From the NCBI GenBank assembly GCA_905235995.1, contig CAJONI010000013.1, positions 1 through 59,467 of the forward strand: a stretch of 59,467 bases of DNA, given 5' to 3'. Positions 8,300-17,819 of this stretch are shown piece by piece. The notes under the pieces were generated by a model. That model had not been told where the DNA came from. It was given only the letters and a program-made list of their open reading frames with translations, and did no database searches. Numbering within the stretch: position 1 is the first letter of the stretch; each line of letters starts with the position of its first letter. Source of the DNA: an uncultured Bacteroidales bacterium (GTDB lineage: Bacteria > Bacteroidota > Bacteroidia > Bacteroidales > UBA932). A program made the translations under genes and the position numbers.

Positions 8300-8983
8300 A
8301 TGACAGAATTCGAGAAATTTGCAACCAAGGGCCTTGGCATCAGCTCCCTGAGCCTTCACCGCTATAACTCGCTGTATGCGAGCTATATGAATCCGATGAT
8401 CATCGAGGAGCGCCAGCTCAATGTCGCCCAGATGGACGTGTTCAGCCGCCTTATGATGGACAGGATCATCTTCCTGGGATGCCCCATCACCGACGAGGTG
8501 GCCAACATCATCCAGGCGCAGCTCCTCTTCCTTGAGAGCAACGACCCCAAGGCCGACATCATGCTCTACATCAATTCTCCCGGCGGCGTAGTGTATTCCG
8601 GCCTGGGCATCTACGACACGATGCAGACCATCCAGCCCGACGTGGCTACCATCTGCACCGGCATCTCCGCCTCCATGGCCTCCATACTGCTGGCCGCCGG
8701 AGCCCACGGCAAGCGTTCTGCGCTGCAGCACTCCCGCGTGATGATTCACCAGCCCATGGGCGGCGTGGAAGGCCAGGCCTCCGAGATGGAGATCACCGTA
8801 AGGGAAATCCTGAAGCTCAAGGAAGAGCTCTACCAGATACTCAGCCAGCACACCGGCCAGCCCATTGACAGGATAGTCAAGGACGCCGACCGTGATTACT
8901 GGATGACCTCGTCGGAGGCAGTGGCCTACGGCATGGTCGACCAGGTCGTCGAGAAGAGCAGGAATGGCAAGGAAGAGCGATAG
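8300..8983 (+). CDS. clpP: ATP-dependent Clp protease proteolytic subunit ClpP
   Basis: Serine peptidase subunit of 227 residues that forms the tetradecameric degradation chamber for ClpX. Catalytic elements are visible: the nucleophile in GISASMAS, His in MIHQPMGG and Asp in KDADRDYWM, with substrate-binding [11 protein letters not shown]. The start at 8300 lies 19 nt after tig. Its 3' end overlaps clpX by 20 nt, consistent with coupled expression. Confidence 0.96.
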   Translation: MTEFEKFATKGLGISSLSLHRYNSLYASYMNPMIIEERQLNVAQMDVFSRLMMDRIIFLGCPITDEVANIIQAQLLFLESNDPKADIMLYINSPGGVVYSGLGIYDTMQTIQPDVATICTGISASMASILLAAGAHGKRSALQHSRVMIHQPMGGVEGQASEMEITVREILKLKEELYQILSQHTGQPIDRIVKDADRDYWMTSSEAVAYGMVDQVVEKSRNGKEER

Positions 8984-10217
8984 GCAAAGCCACGGAAACG
9001 ACCACTGCGCGTTCTGCGGCAGGGGCCAGGGCGAGGTGGAGCTTCTCATATCCGCCGGCGACGTGGCCATCTGCTCCGACTGCGCCAGGATGGCCTACGA
9101 GTACGCCAGGGAAGCCCTTCATCCTGAGGAACATATCCAGAGCAACGGCAAGGTGGTGGGGGAGGCGAAACTCTTCAAGCCAGCCGAGATAAAGGCCTTC
9201 CTCGACGACTACGTGATCGGCCAGGACGAGGCCAAGAAAGTCCTTGCAGTGGCCGTCTACAACCACTACAAGCGCATCAACCTCAAGGACGACCTCGTCG
9301 AGAAGTCGAACATCCTGATGGTCGGCCCGACCGGCACCGGCAAGACCCTGCTGGCCCGCACCATAGCCAAGATGCTCAACGTGCCCTTCGCCATAGTCGA
9401 CGCCACGGTGCTGACCGAGGCAGGCTATGTGGGGGAGGACGTGGAAAGCATCCTCACCCGCCTGCTACAGGACGCTGACTACGACGTGTCCAAGGCCGAG
9501 AAGGGCATAGTGTTCATCGACGAGATCGACAAGATCGCCCGCAAGAGCGACAATCCTTCCATCACCCGTGACGTTTCGGGTGAAGGAGTGCAGCAGGCCC
9601 TGCTCAAGATCCTGGAAGGCAGCATTGTAAACGTGCCTCCCCAGGGCGGGCGCAAGCACCCCGAGCAGCGCATGATCTCCGTCAACACGGAGAACATCCT
9701 CTTCATCTGCGGCGGTGCCTTCGAGGGCATCGAGCGCCACATCGCCCATCGCCTGAACACCCAGGTGATAGGCTATGGAGCCCGCAGGAAGCACGAGACC
9801 ATCGACACCGACAACCTCGTGCAGTACGTGGCCCCGCAGGACCTCCGCGCCTACGGCCTGATTCCCGAGATCATAGGCCGCCTGCCGGTGCTCTGCCACC
9901 TCGACCCGCTCGACCGCGACTCGCTCCTCTCCATCCTCACCAAGCCCAAGAACGCGCTGGTGAAGCAGTACGAGCATCTTTTCGCTCTCGACGGCAGCAA
10001 GCTGAAGATCAAACAGGAAGTGTTGGAATTCATAGTCGACACGGCTATCCAGTACAAGCTCGGAGCCCGCGGCCTGCGCTCCATCTGCGAGGCCATCATG
10101 ACCGACGCGATGTTCGAAGCTCCCACCAGCGAGAAGAAATCGCTGACCATCACCCTTCCTTACGCCAAGGAGAAGGTGAGCCGTTTTGCCGGCCGGATGA
10201 TAGGGTTGGAAGAATAG
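8964..10217 (+). CDS. clpX: ClpX, AAA+ unfoldase of the ClpXP protease
   Basis: A 417-residue hexameric unfoldase. The N-terminal zinc-binding domain has CAFC (about 15-18) and CSDC (about 37-40). Walker A is GPTGTGKT, the pore loop is [10 protein letters not shown], and Walker B is [11 protein letters not shown]. The IGF-loop region appears altered ([12 protein letters not shown]). The start lies inside clpP. Two hairpins after the stop provide termination. Confidence 0.96.
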   Translation: MARKSDRQSHGNDHCAFCGRGQGEVELLISAGDVAICSDCARMAYEYAREALHPEEHIQSNGKVVGEAKLFKPAEIKAFLDDYVIGQDEAKKVLAVAVYNHYKRINLKDDLVEKSNILMVGPTGTGKTLLARTIAKMLNVPFAIVDATVLTEAGYVGEDVESILTRLLQDADYDVSKAEKGIVFIDEIDKIARKSDNPSITRDVSGEGVQQALLKILEGSIVNVPPQGGRKHPEQRMISVNTENILFICGGAFEGIERHIAHRLNTQVIGYGARRKHETIDTDNLVQYVAPQDLRAYGLIPEIIGRLPVLCHLDPLDRDSLLSILTKPKNALVKQYEHLFALDGSKLKIKQEVLEFIVDTAIQYKLGARGLRSICEAIMTDAMFEAPTSEKKSLTITLPYAKEKVSRFAGRMIGLEE

Positions 10218-10221
10218 GAAA

Positions 10222-10241
10222 GAGGCGGCTTCCGCCGCCTC
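10222..10241 (+). terminator. GC-rich hairpin after clpX
   Basis: GAGGCGGC and GCCGCCTC pair around a TTCC loop immediately after the clpX stop. Confidence 0.5.
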
Positions 10242-10242
10242 C

Positions 10243-10286
10243 GGGTACAAAAAAAGAGACGCAGAAGCGTCTCTTTTTTTGTACCC
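10243..10286. terminator. Bidirectional 20-bp hairpin between clpX and tRNA-Lys
   Basis: Positions 10243-10262 pair perfectly with 10267-10286 around AGAA. Each arm has seven A or T in a row, so transcripts from either direction gain a U tract. Five bases of the tRNA-Lys 3' end (10282-10286) are part of the stem. Confidence 0.8.
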
Positions 10287-10354
10287 CCTCAGGGGCTCGA
10301 ACCCTGGACCCCAACATTAAGAGTGTCGTGCTCTACCAACTGAGCTAAGGAGGT
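10282..10354 (-). tRNA. tRNA-Lys (anticodon CUU)
   Basis: A 73-nt tRNA on the minus strand. Acceptor ACCTCCT pairs with AGGGGGT. The D arm is GCTC-AGTTGGTA-GAGC. The anticodon arm is CGACA, loop CTCTTAA, TGTTG, giving anticodon CTT. The T arm is CAGGG-TTCGAGC-CCCTG. CCA is not encoded. Confidence 0.95.
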
Positions 10355-10411
10355 ATCCCTTTGTTTTGGGACTGCAAATGTAGAAACTTTTTTTCTACTT
10401 GCAAAATATTT

Positions 10412-12151
10412 TTAGCTCAATTTGTCCCCGTTCATCGAGATCAGGAATTCTTCGTTGTCGCGGGTCTTTTCGAGGCGGCTCTTCATGAATTCCATGGCCT
10501 CGAGAGAGGTCATGTCAGCCAGATGGTTGCGCAGGATCCAGATGCGGTTCACGTATTCGGGATCGTAGAGCAGGTCGTCGCGGCGGGTTGAGCTGAGGGT
10601 CACGTCGACGGCCGGGAAGATGCGGCGGTTCGAGAGCTTGCGGTCGAGCTGGAGCTCGAGGTTGCCGGTGCCCTTGAATTCCTCGAAGATCACGTCGTCC
10701 ATCTTGGAACCTGTCTCGGTGAGGGCCGTGGCCAGGATGGTGAGCGATCCGCCGCCCTCGATGTTGCGGGCTGCGCCGAAGAAGCGCTTGGGCTTGTGGA
10801 GGGCGTTGGCGTCGACACCGCCGGAGAGCACCTTGCCGGAGGCGGGCTGCACCGTATTGAAGGCGCGGGCCAGGCGGGTGATCGAGTCGAGCAGGATCAC
10901 TACGTCGTGGCCGCACTCCACCAGGCGCTTGGCTTTCTCGAGCACCATGTTGGCCACCTTCACGTGGTGGTCGGCAGGCTCGTCGAAGGTGGAGGCTATG
11001 ACCTCGGCCTTGACGCTGCGCTCCATGTCGGTCACCTCCTCGGGACGCTCGTCGATGAGCAGGACTATCATGTAGACTTCCGGGTGGTTGTCGGCGATGG
11101 CGTTGGCTATGTCCTTGAGCAGAACGGTCTTACCGGTCTTCGGCTGGGCCACGATCAGGCCTCGCTGGCCCTTTCCGATAGGGGTGAAGAGGTCGACCAC
11201 GCGGATGGAGATGTTGGAGTTGTGTCCGTGTCCGCAGATGTTGAACTTCTCGTTCGGGAAGAGCGGGGTCAGGAAGTCGAACGGTACGCGGTCTCGGATA
11301 AACTCGGGGGAACGGCCGTTGATGCGGCTCACCTTGACCAGCGGGAAATATTTGTCGCCCTCGCGCGGGGGACGGATCTCGCCGAGGATCGTGTCGCCCG
11401 TCTTGAGGGCGTACTGCTTGATCTGGCTCTGCGAGACGTAGATGTCATCGGGGGAGTTGAGGTAGTTGTAGTCGGAGGAGCGGAGGAAACCGTAGCCGTC
11501 GGGCATGATCTCCAGCACGCCTGTGGCTTCGACTATGCCCTCGAACTCTATGCGGGGCTGCTTTGGCTGCTGCTGTTGCTGCTGCTGCTGGGCCTGCTGC
11601 TGTTTCTGTTGTTGCTGCTGCTGTTTCTGCTGGGGCTGAGGCTGTCTGGGCTGCTGAGGCTGGGCCGCTTCCGCTGCAGGAGCGGGCGCGGGCTCTTCGA
11701 CGGGCTTCTGCTCTGCATTGACTCTCTGGCGCTTGCGTACGTTTGCTTTCTTGCCCTCTGCGGCAGGCTTGGGTGATTCCGCAACGACTGCGGGCGCCGG
11801 CTCGGGCATCTTTTCAGGAGCCGCGGGAACTTCCGCAGGCTTTTCATCCTGGGCCTGGCTCTTGCGCGGACGACCGCGCTTCTTCTTTTCCGCAGGAGCC
11901 GCCTCTTCCTTTGGGGCGGGTACGGCTGCCGCAGCTTCGGCGGTCTTTGCACTTTTCTCCGAAGCCTTCTTCTGGCCCTTCTTCGGCTGCCTCTTCTTGG
12001 GGTCTTCCTTGCTCACTATGGCCTGTTGGTCCAGGATGGCGTAGACGAGGTCGTCTTTGCCCAGCGATTCCGGTTTGTGGACTTGAAGTCCTTTCGCGAT
12101 GGCAACAAGGTCGTCTTGGCTCTTGCTGCTCAATTCAATGATATCTAACAT
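10412..12151 (-). CDS. rho: Transcription termination factor Rho with long disordered, Gln-rich insert
   Basis: Hexameric RNA-dependent ATPase that ends transcription. At 579 residues it is about 160 longer than E. coli Rho. The helical N-terminal domain ([16 protein letters not shown]) is followed, at about 50-210, by a low-complexity segment rich in Ala, Pro, Lys and Glu that ends in runs of Gln. Then come the RNA-binding domain ([14 protein letters not shown]), the Walker A-type loop [11 protein letters not shown] and the R-loop/Q-loop region. In Bacteroides, a comparable insert is reported to drive phase separation of Rho. A minus-strand -7 box lies at 12206-12213. Confidence 0.96.
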   Translation of the reverse strand: MLDIIELSSKSQDDLVAIAKGLQVHKPESLGKDDLVYAILDQQAIVSKEDPKKRQPKKGQKKASEKSAKTAEAAAAVPAPKEEAAPAEKKKRGRPRKSQAQDEKPAEVPAAPEKMPEPAPAVVAESPKPAAEGKKANVRKRQRVNAEQKPVEEPAPAPAAEAAQPQQPRQPQPQQKQQQQQQKQQQAQQQQQQQQPKQPRIEFEGIVEATGVLEIMPDGYGFLRSSDYNYLNSPDDIYVSQSQIKQYALKTGDTILGEIRPPREGDKYFPLVKVSRINGRSPEFIRDRVPFDFLTPLFPNEKFNICGHGHNSNISIRVVDLFTPIGKGQRGLIVAQPKTGKTVLLKDIANAIADNHPEVYMIVLLIDERPEEVTDMERSVKAEVIASTFDEPADHHVKVANMVLEKAKRLVECGHDVVILLDSITRLARAFNTVQPASGKVLSGGVDANALHKPKRFFGAARNIEGGGSLTILATALTETGSKMDDVIFEEFKGTGNLELQLDRKLSNRRIFPAVDVTLSSTRRDDLLYDPEYVNRIWILRNHLADMTSLEAMEFMKSRLEKTRDNEEFLISMNGDKLS

Positions 12152-12205
12152 CTGATTTTCAGGATTGACCCTGCCCGGCTGATGCAGGCTGGTCGGATGA
12201 CGCTA

Positions 12206-12213
12206 CAAAGATA
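12206..12213 (-). promoter_or_regulatory. -7 promoter element TATCTTTG for rho
   Basis: Part of a longer block GCTATCTTTG (12206-12215) preceded by a T tract. The same 10-mer occurs before rubrerythrin, the MATE gene and the 51.6-kb gene. Confidence 0.55.
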
Positions 12214-12235
12214 GCAAAAAAATCGGAATAACCGA

Positions 12236-15025
12236 CTATTTGTCCCAATAACTTGCGGATTTCTTGTATTGGAGAAGGTCGCTCAGCGCGGAGGCCTTGG
12301 CCGCGATGCGGAAGTTCCAGCTCTCCCATTTGCCGTTCGGTACCCATGATACCGAGATTGCGAAGCAGTGCAGGTCGTAGGTCGCGCTGACCTGGGTGGT
12401 GCTCAGCTGCATCTTCGTCAGGTCGAAGCCGGTGTTGACGTTGATGTTCATGGCCTTGGTCAGGCGGACCGAGCCGGAGACGCTGATCGTCTGGACGTGG
12501 TTGTGCTTGGTCTGGAGCTGCTCGTTGGCGAACTGATAGGAGCGGGAATACGAGTAGGAGTAGTTGAAACTCAGCGACCAGGGGATGTTGGGGTTGAGGT
12601 AGTACACCCAGCCGCCCGGGATGTATTCGCCGGTTACGGGATGGTAGTATATCCTGGCGTAGTCCGAGGTGTTGCCTTCCTTGGCCGCTTCGGCGTGTCC
12701 GTCGTTGCCCTTGTACTTTCCGCCGCCGTTGATGGAGTAGGAGAGGGAGGCGCTGGCGTTGGTCATGCGGAAGGGTACTCCGGTCCTGATGACGTTGAGC
12801 TGGTTGATGCGCTGTCCGCGCTCGTTGACGGCATAGGGGTCCAGGGAGATGTTGCCGTTGAGGCCCAGTTTTCCGAAGATGGTGGTGCTGGCCGTGACGT
12901 TGATGTTCGACAGGCGCATCGAGTCGGCCAGGAAGTTGTACGATCCCGAGATGTTGAACTGGTCCAGCAGCTTGACCTTTTCGTATTTATCCTTGGGGTC
13001 AGGTTCTTCGGCCATGGGGTCGATGTTCTTCAGCATCTTGGCTTCCAGGGTGTTGGCGAAGGAGAATGAAAGAGATGCGTTCCGGCCTCCGCTGGGCGGC
13101 GAGTATATCTGGCCGGCGTATTTGTTGTAATCCACCGTGCGCTCAACCCCGTCCTTGTCGGTGTAGGTGTAGGAAGTGTAGCCGTTGAACTTCGTGGCGA
13201 GGTTGGGGCTTACCGTCACGCTGAACGAAGGAGTGATCATGTGCCGGATCTGCTGCAGGCGCCCCCGTTTGTTGTACTTCGAGAAGTCGTACATGCCGTA
13301 GATCCTGGTGTTCATCGAGATGCCTCCCGAATAGGTGTGCGTCATCCCGAAGCGGCTGAACTGGTCGGACCATACTGTCTCCACCTTGTCGGTCTCGGGA
13401 TTGTATTCCCGCGACTGCTCCCGGAAGAACCAGTTCATTCCGTAGTTGATGCTTGGTGTGAACTGGAAGTACTTCAGCAGCGTGAAGCCCGGCAGGCCTA
13501 TGGAGAAGTTGTGGTTGGCGCCGTTCTGCATCTTGTTGAGCAGATCCTTGTTGAAGGCGAACTCGCTGGCCTTGAAGCCCACCTTGTTCTGGAAGGTGAA
13601 GCCGTAGCTGAAGGATATCTGCTCGTAGAAACGTTCCTTGCCGACGCGGTTCTTCCGCTTGAAGGGATAGAAGCGGTTCACGTTGAAAGTGACGTTGGGC
13701 AGGGTGAAGGAGTAGGAGCTGTCGAGGGAGTTCTGGCTGTGCAGCATGTTGACCGACAGCGACATTCCGGTCCAGGTCTTGGAGTATGAGATCGACGATG
13801 ACGCCTGGTTCTGCAGGGCTTCGTTGATGCTGGACGAGTTGTAGCGGTTGTTGGACGGGCTGGAGAAGTTCACTGAGGCTCGGAAGCTGGTTCCGGGGTG
13901 AGCCTTCTGGTCCTGCGAATGGCTCCAGTTCACGCCGAAGTTCTTCGACACGTAGTAGGAGTCGGTGCCTTTTTCGCCGGTGACGTCGTTGGAATAGTTT
14001 ATGGACACTGAGCCGTCGAAAGCGTACCTCTTCTTATATCGAGAGGTGAACCGGGTGGCCCATGAGCCGTAGGTGTAGATGTCGCCCGTCAGCGCGATGT
14101 CGAGGTAGTCGCCTATCACGAAAGAGTAACCCAGGTCGCGCAGGTAGAGTCCGCGGTTGGCTTCCTCGCCGTAGGTGGGCATGAGCAGGCCGCTGGCGCG
14201 GTCGGGCTTGTCGGGCACGAAACCGAACGGGATGATCACCGGCAGCGGGACGTCGGCGATGACTGCGTAGGCCGGGCCGAACATCGTCTTCTGCCTGGGC
14301 TTGGTCATTACCTTGGCGGCGGTCATCTTCAGGTAGTAATGCGGGTGCTCCGCGTCGCAAACGGTGTACTTGCCGCCCGAGATGTTGATGGACTGGTCGG
14401 GCATCATCTTGAGATTCTCGCCCACAAGCTTGCCTTCCTCCTGCTGCGTGGCCATGTTCTTGATCTTGGCCTTGCGGTTGTTGAAGTTGTAGTACACCTC
14501 GTCCATCTCATAGTCCTTCCCGCCGGTCTTCATCACGGGGCGGCCGGTGACCACGCCGGTGATGGTGTCGCGGGTGCCCCGGGCGAAGACTATGTTCATC
14601 TTGGTGTTGTAGGCCATATAATCGGCCTTGAGCTCCATGTCCTGGTATTCGGCGGTTACGTCGCCGAAGTAGTATACTATGTTGTTCTCCACGTCTTCCA
14701 TCACCGAGTCGCGGGCCGAGGAAAAGGCCGGACGGTCGATGGATCCCTTGGGTGCAGGTTCCGCGAAGAGCGAATCAGGCACAGGAGGCTGTTGGGCGGC
14801 AGAGTCCGGCTCGAAGCGCATCATGGAGTCGCGGGGCGGAAGCGTCAGCGAATCCGGAAGGGCCCGGCGCAGGGAATCCGGTGGGGCCGGTTGCAGCGAA
14901 TCAGGCGGAGCCAGGCGCAGCGTATCAGGCTCCTGGGCGTGCATGGGCAAGAACCCGGCGCTCATCAGGAAAAGGACCGCTGCGACCTTCCAACGCGTTA
15001 CAGACGATATTCTTATAGAATGCAA
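12236..15025 (-). CDS. lptD: LptD-like outer-membrane LPS assembly protein
   Basis: A 929-residue outer-membrane protein. A signal peptide (about 10-30, ending MHAQ) precedes a Pro-rich stretch with repeated PPDSL units (about 39-85). Next is an OstA/LptA-like periplasmic domain (DVTAEYQDMELKADYMAYN) and a long C-terminal beta-barrel of alternating aromatic strands. By family it would insert LPS into the outer leaflet. The start appears to be TTG at 15025; the next ATG lies within the signal peptide. It is divergent from the amidase gene. Confidence 0.85.
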   Translation of the reverse strand: MHSIRISSVTRWKVAAVLFLMSAGFLPMHAQEPDTLRLAPPDSLQPAPPDSLRRALPDSLTLPPRDSMMRFEPDSAAQQPPVPDSLFAEPAPKGSIDRPAFSSARDSVMEDVENNIVYYFGDVTAEYQDMELKADYMAYNTKMNIVFARGTRDTITGVVTGRPVMKTGGKDYEMDEVYYNFNNRKAKIKNMATQQEEGKLVGENLKMMPDQSINISGGKYTVCDAEHPHYYLKMTAAKVMTKPRQKTMFGPAYAVIADVPLPVIIPFGFVPDKPDRASGLLMPTYGEEANRGLYLRDLGYSFVIGDYLDIALTGDIYTYGSWATRFTSRYKKRYAFDGSVSINYSNDVTGEKGTDSYYVSKNFGVNWSHSQDQKAHPGTSFRASVNFSSPSNNRYNSSSINEALQNQASSSISYSKTWTGMSLSVNMLHSQNSLDSSYSFTLPNVTFNVNRFYPFKRKNRVGKERFYEQISFSYGFTFQNKVGFKASEFAFNKDLLNKMQNGANHNFSIGLPGFTLLKYFQFTPSINYGMNWFFREQSREYNPETDKVETVWSDQFSRFGMTHTYSGGISMNTRIYGMYDFSKYNKRGRLQQIRHMITPSFSVTVSPNLATKFNGYTSYTYTDKDGVERTVDYNKYAGQIYSPPSGGRNASLSFSFANTLEAKMLKNIDPMAEEPDPKDKYEKVKLLDQFNISGSYNFLADSMRLSNINVTASTTIFGKLGLNGNISLDPYAVNERGQRINQLNVIRTGVPFRMTNASASLSYSINGGGKYKGNDGHAEAAKEGNTSDYARIYYHPVTGEYIPGGWVYYLNPNIPWSLSFNYSYSYSRSYQFANEQLQTKHNHVQTISVSGSVRLTKAMNINVNTGFDLTKMQLSTTQVSATYDLHCFAISVSWVPNGKWESWNFRIAAKASALSDLLQYKKSASYWDK

Positions 15026-15037
15026 AACAAATTTTCG

Positions 15038-15045
15038 TACCTTTG
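15038..15045 (+). promoter_or_regulatory. -7 promoter element TACCTTTG for the amidase gene
   Basis: Perfect TAnnTTTG, 37 nt upstream of the amidase ATG at 15083. Confidence 0.55.
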
Positions 15046-15054
15046 CAAGAAAGG

Positions 15055-15062
15055 CAAAATTA
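15055..15062 (-). promoter_or_regulatory. -7 promoter element TAATTTTG for lptD
   Basis: TAnnTTTG on the minus strand, about 29 nt before the TTG start of lptD. It overlaps the divergent amidase promoter region. Confidence 0.45.
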
Positions 15063-15082
15063 ATAAATTTTCAGCAACTAGC

Positions 15083-16144
15083 ATGCCACGGCGTACAAAT
15101 AAGCTCGCTGAAGTATTCAGGACAATCCTGCTGGGGCTGTTTTTCCTGCTCTTTTCCGTCGCTTCGGCAGCCCAGGACGCTGCCGTCCAGCTTCGCACGG
15201 TGGTCATCGACCCCGGCCACGGCGGGCATGACCCCGGCGCGGTTTCGCGCAGCAGCAAGCTGAGCGAGAAGCAGATAAATCTCGACATCGCCCTGCAGCT
15301 CGGACGCCTTATCGAGCGCGGATGCCCCGACGTGAAGGTGATCTACACCCGCAGGACCGACCGCTTCGTGGAACTGGCGGAGCGCGGCAACATAGCCAAC
15401 CGCAACCACGCCGACCTCTTCATCTCCATCCATGTCAACTCCGCCCGCAACACCTCCGCTTCCGGCACCGAGACCTTCGTCATGGGTACCGACAAGAGCG
15501 AGTCGAACATGGAGGTCTGCAGGCGGGAGAACTCTGTGATACGTCTGGAGGACGACTATACCACGACTTATGAAGGATTCGACCCCGACAATCCCGAATC
15601 CTACATCATCTTCAACCTGATGCAGAACGCCCATTTCGAACAGAGCATAGCCTTCGCCTCGCTGGTGGAAGACAAGTTCAGCCAGAACGGGCCGATAACC
15701 AAAAGCCGCGGCGTACGCCAGGCCCCGCTGATGGTGCTGTGGCGCACCACGATGCCTTCCGTCCTGGTGGAAGTGGGTTTCCTCTCCAATCCGTCCGACC
15801 GCGCGGTGCTCAACCAGGCGTCGCAGCGGCAGAAGATAGCCGACAACATCTTCAGGGCCTTTCTCGCCTTCAAGGCCGAATATGACACCGTGGAAGCGCC
15901 GGTGACGGCTGCCGAAACCCCCGTCGGCCCGCACTACGAGATCCAGATACTGGCCTCCGCGAAGAAGCTTCCCGAAGGGTCGTCCGAACTACGTGGGGAA
16001 AGGGACGTGCGCTGCAGGTTTATCAACGGAATGTATAAGTATTCTGTTGGTAACTTTTCCACAAGAGAGGACGCGATGGCCGCTCTTCCCGAGGTCCGGA
16101 AAAGATTTCCGGGAGCTTTCCCTGTCAAGGTCGATTCCGAGTAG
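15083..16144 (+). CDS. N-acetylmuramoyl-L-alanine amidase (Amidase_3)
   Basis: Exported zinc amidase of 353 residues that cleaves the peptide stem from peptidoglycan. A hydrophobic signal segment (about 11-30, ending ASAAQD) precedes the catalytic domain, which has VVIDPGHGGHDPGA (Zn His), a downstream Glu in SSKLSEKQINLDIA, FISIHVNSA (Zn His) and VLVEVGFLSNPSD (catalytic Glu). About 80 C-terminal residues (HYEIQILAS...) look like a SPOR-type domain, which binds denuded septal glycan. A much longer frame upstream is antisense to lptD and was rejected. Confidence 0.92.
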   Translation: MPRRTNKLAEVFRTILLGLFFLLFSVASAAQDAAVQLRTVVIDPGHGGHDPGAVSRSSKLSEKQINLDIALQLGRLIERGCPDVKVIYTRRTDRFVELAERGNIANRNHADLFISIHVNSARNTSASGTETFVMGTDKSESNMEVCRRENSVIRLEDDYTTTYEGFDPDNPESYIIFNLMQNAHFEQSIAFASLVEDKFSQNGPITKSRGVRQAPLMVLWRTTMPSVLVEVGFLSNPSDRAVLNQASQRQKIADNIFRAFLAFKAEYDTVEAPVTAAETPVGPHYEIQILASAKKLPEGSSELRGERDVRCRFINGMYKYSVGNFSTREDAMAALPEVRKRFPGAFPVKVDSE

Positions 16145-16219
16145 TCGGCGTCTTTAACCAATTACAAATTATAACTAGAATACTTTCAAAGGAATAAGTG
16201 TTTTATTAATTTGTAATTC

Positions 16220-16272
16220 CCTAATTGTCAACATAAAACGAAAACATAAAATTTTTTATGTTGATAATTAGG
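16220..16272. promoter_or_regulatory. 19-bp inverted repeat upstream of dnaA
   Basis: CCTAATTGTCAACATAAAA (16220-16238) and TTTTATGTTGATAATTAGG (16254-16272) match at 18 of 19 positions as an inverted repeat with a 15-nt spacer. The whole 217-bp gap between the amidase and dnaA is AT-rich, with A and T tracts at 16281-16320. It could be a terminator, a dnaA operator or part of an origin. No cluster of DnaA boxes is evident. Confidence 0.55.
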
Positions 16273-16361
16273 CATTTGTACTTTTTTGTAAAAAAACAAC
16301 AAAAAAAAGTTTTTTTTATCCCCGATTTTTCCCCAATTTTGTCCTCGGATTTTTCCCGAAC

Positions 16362-17795
16362 ATGAATTCTGAACGACACATAGAAACCTGGACCCGCTGC
16401 CTTGAGATTCTCAGGGACAACTTGAACGAAGAAACGTTCAAGACCTGGTTCACACCGGTCAGGCCTATCTCCCTCGAAGACCAGCAGCTGACCATCGAGG
16501 TGCCTTCAGATTTCTGGCGTGAATATATAGAGGAGCATTTCATCGGCCTGCTGAGCAAGGCTCTCCGCCGCGAGATCGGTCCGGCTGCCTCCCTTGTATA
16601 TAAGGTACGCATCCTCGACGATTTCTTCATCGAGCAGAGGCCCAAGGCCCAGCGCGTGCACAACGCTGAGCTTCCCATCCCCGACGCGGGCGAACACTAC
16701 ACCGGCAGCGTCTACGCCATCCCCGGCCTGCGGAAGCTCAACATCGAGCCCTGCCTCAACCCTGTCTACACTTTTGCCAATTTCATAGAAGGCAGCTGCA
16801 ACCGCCTGGCCCGTTCGGCCGGTGAGAGCATCGCTTCCAATCCCGGTCGCAACACCTTCAACCCGCTCTTCGTCTACGGAGGTCCGGGTCTCGGCAAGAC
16901 CCATCTCGCCCAGGCCATCGGCATCGCCGTCAAGGAACGCTTCCCCGAGAAGGTGGTGCTCTACGTGGGCGCCAACACCTTCCAGAACCAATACATGAAC
17001 GCCGCCTGCTCCGCGAAGAGCGCCAACAACGGCAACAAGGTGGCCGACTTCCTGCGCTTCTACCAGCTCATCGACGTGCTGATCATCGACGACGTGCAGG
17101 AATTCGCCGAGAAAAAAGGCACCCAGAGCGCGTTCTTCCACATCTTCAACTATCTGCACCAGAGCGGCAAGCAGCTGATCCTCACCTCCGACAAGCCCCC
17201 CGTGGAGCTTCAGGGCCTCGACCAGCGCCTGCTTTCCCGCTTCAAGTGGGGCCTCTCCGCAGAGCTGCTCCCGCCGGCCTATGAGACCCGTCTGGCCATA
17301 CTGAAGGCCCGCTGCGTCCGTGAAGGCGTCGAGATCGCCGATGAAGTCCTGGAGTTCGTGGCCCGCAACGTTAAGAGCAACATCCGCGAACTGGAAGGAA
17401 TCCTCTTCTCGCTCATCGCCCACGCCTCATTCAACAAGCAGGAGATCACCCTCGACCTCGCCCAGCGCCTCGTCGACAAGATCGTGACCGACCCGAAGAG
17501 CGAGGTGACGGTGGGCAAGATCCAGGAAGCCGTCTGCAACTATTTCGGCATCAGCGACGAGCTCTTCCTTTCCAAGACGCGCAAGCGCGAGATCGTCCAG
17601 GCCCGCCAGATAGCGATGTACCTGAGCCGCAACCTCACCAAGACGTCCCTCTCCTCGATAGGCGCCCAGATCGGAGGCAAGGACCACGCCACTGTGCTCC
17701 ACGCCTGCAACACCGTGGGCGACCTGATGGACACCGACCGCAGTTTCCGCGGTTTCGTGCACGACATCGAACGTTCGCTCAGCACCCCCGAGTAA
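16362..17795 (+). CDS. dnaA: Chromosomal replication initiator DnaA
   Basis: A 477-residue AAA+ initiator. Domain I (WTRCLEILRDNLNEETFKTWFTP) is followed by a linker. The AAA+ core has NPLFVYGGPGLGKTHLAQAIG (Walker A) and DVLIIDDVQEF (Walker B). C-terminal domain IV carries the DNA-binding signature SSIGAQIGGKDHATVLHACN. Length and architecture are normal. The AT-rich upstream gap with its inverted repeat is the natural place for autoregulation. Confidence 0.97.
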   Translation: MNSERHIETWTRCLEILRDNLNEETFKTWFTPVRPISLEDQQLTIEVPSDFWREYIEEHFIGLLSKALRREIGPAASLVYKVRILDDFFIEQRPKAQRVHNAELPIPDAGEHYTGSVYAIPGLRKLNIEPCLNPVYTFANFIEGSCNRLARSAGESIASNPGRNTFNPLFVYGGPGLGKTHLAQAIGIAVKERFPEKVVLYVGANTFQNQYMNAACSAKSANNGNKVADFLRFYQLIDVLIIDDVQEFAEKKGTQSAFFHIFNYLHQSGKQLILTSDKPPVELQGLDQRLLSRFKWGLSAELLPPAYETRLAILKARCVREGVEIADEVLEFVARNVKSNIRELEGILFSLIAHASFNKQEITLDLAQRLVDKIVTDPKSEVTVGKIQEAVCNYFGISDELFLSKTRKREIVQARQIAMYLSRNLTKTSLSSIGAQIGGKDHATVLHACNTVGDLMDTDRSFRGFVHDIERSLSTPE

Positions 17796-17819
17796 ACCTT
17801 CGCCAACATTTTGTCAACC

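Noticed and set aside
7234-8340. 368-codon minus-strand frame over tig
   Set aside because: Antisense shadow of trigger factor.
14339-15082. A 601-codon plus-strand frame that begins far upstream of the amidase
   Set aside because: The first 248 codons are antisense to lptD; the promoter at 15038 and the signal peptide place the true start at 15083.
16055-16063. TTTTCCACA DnaA-box-like site
   Set aside because: A single match inside the amidase coding region; no cluster was found in the gap, so an origin cannot be claimed.
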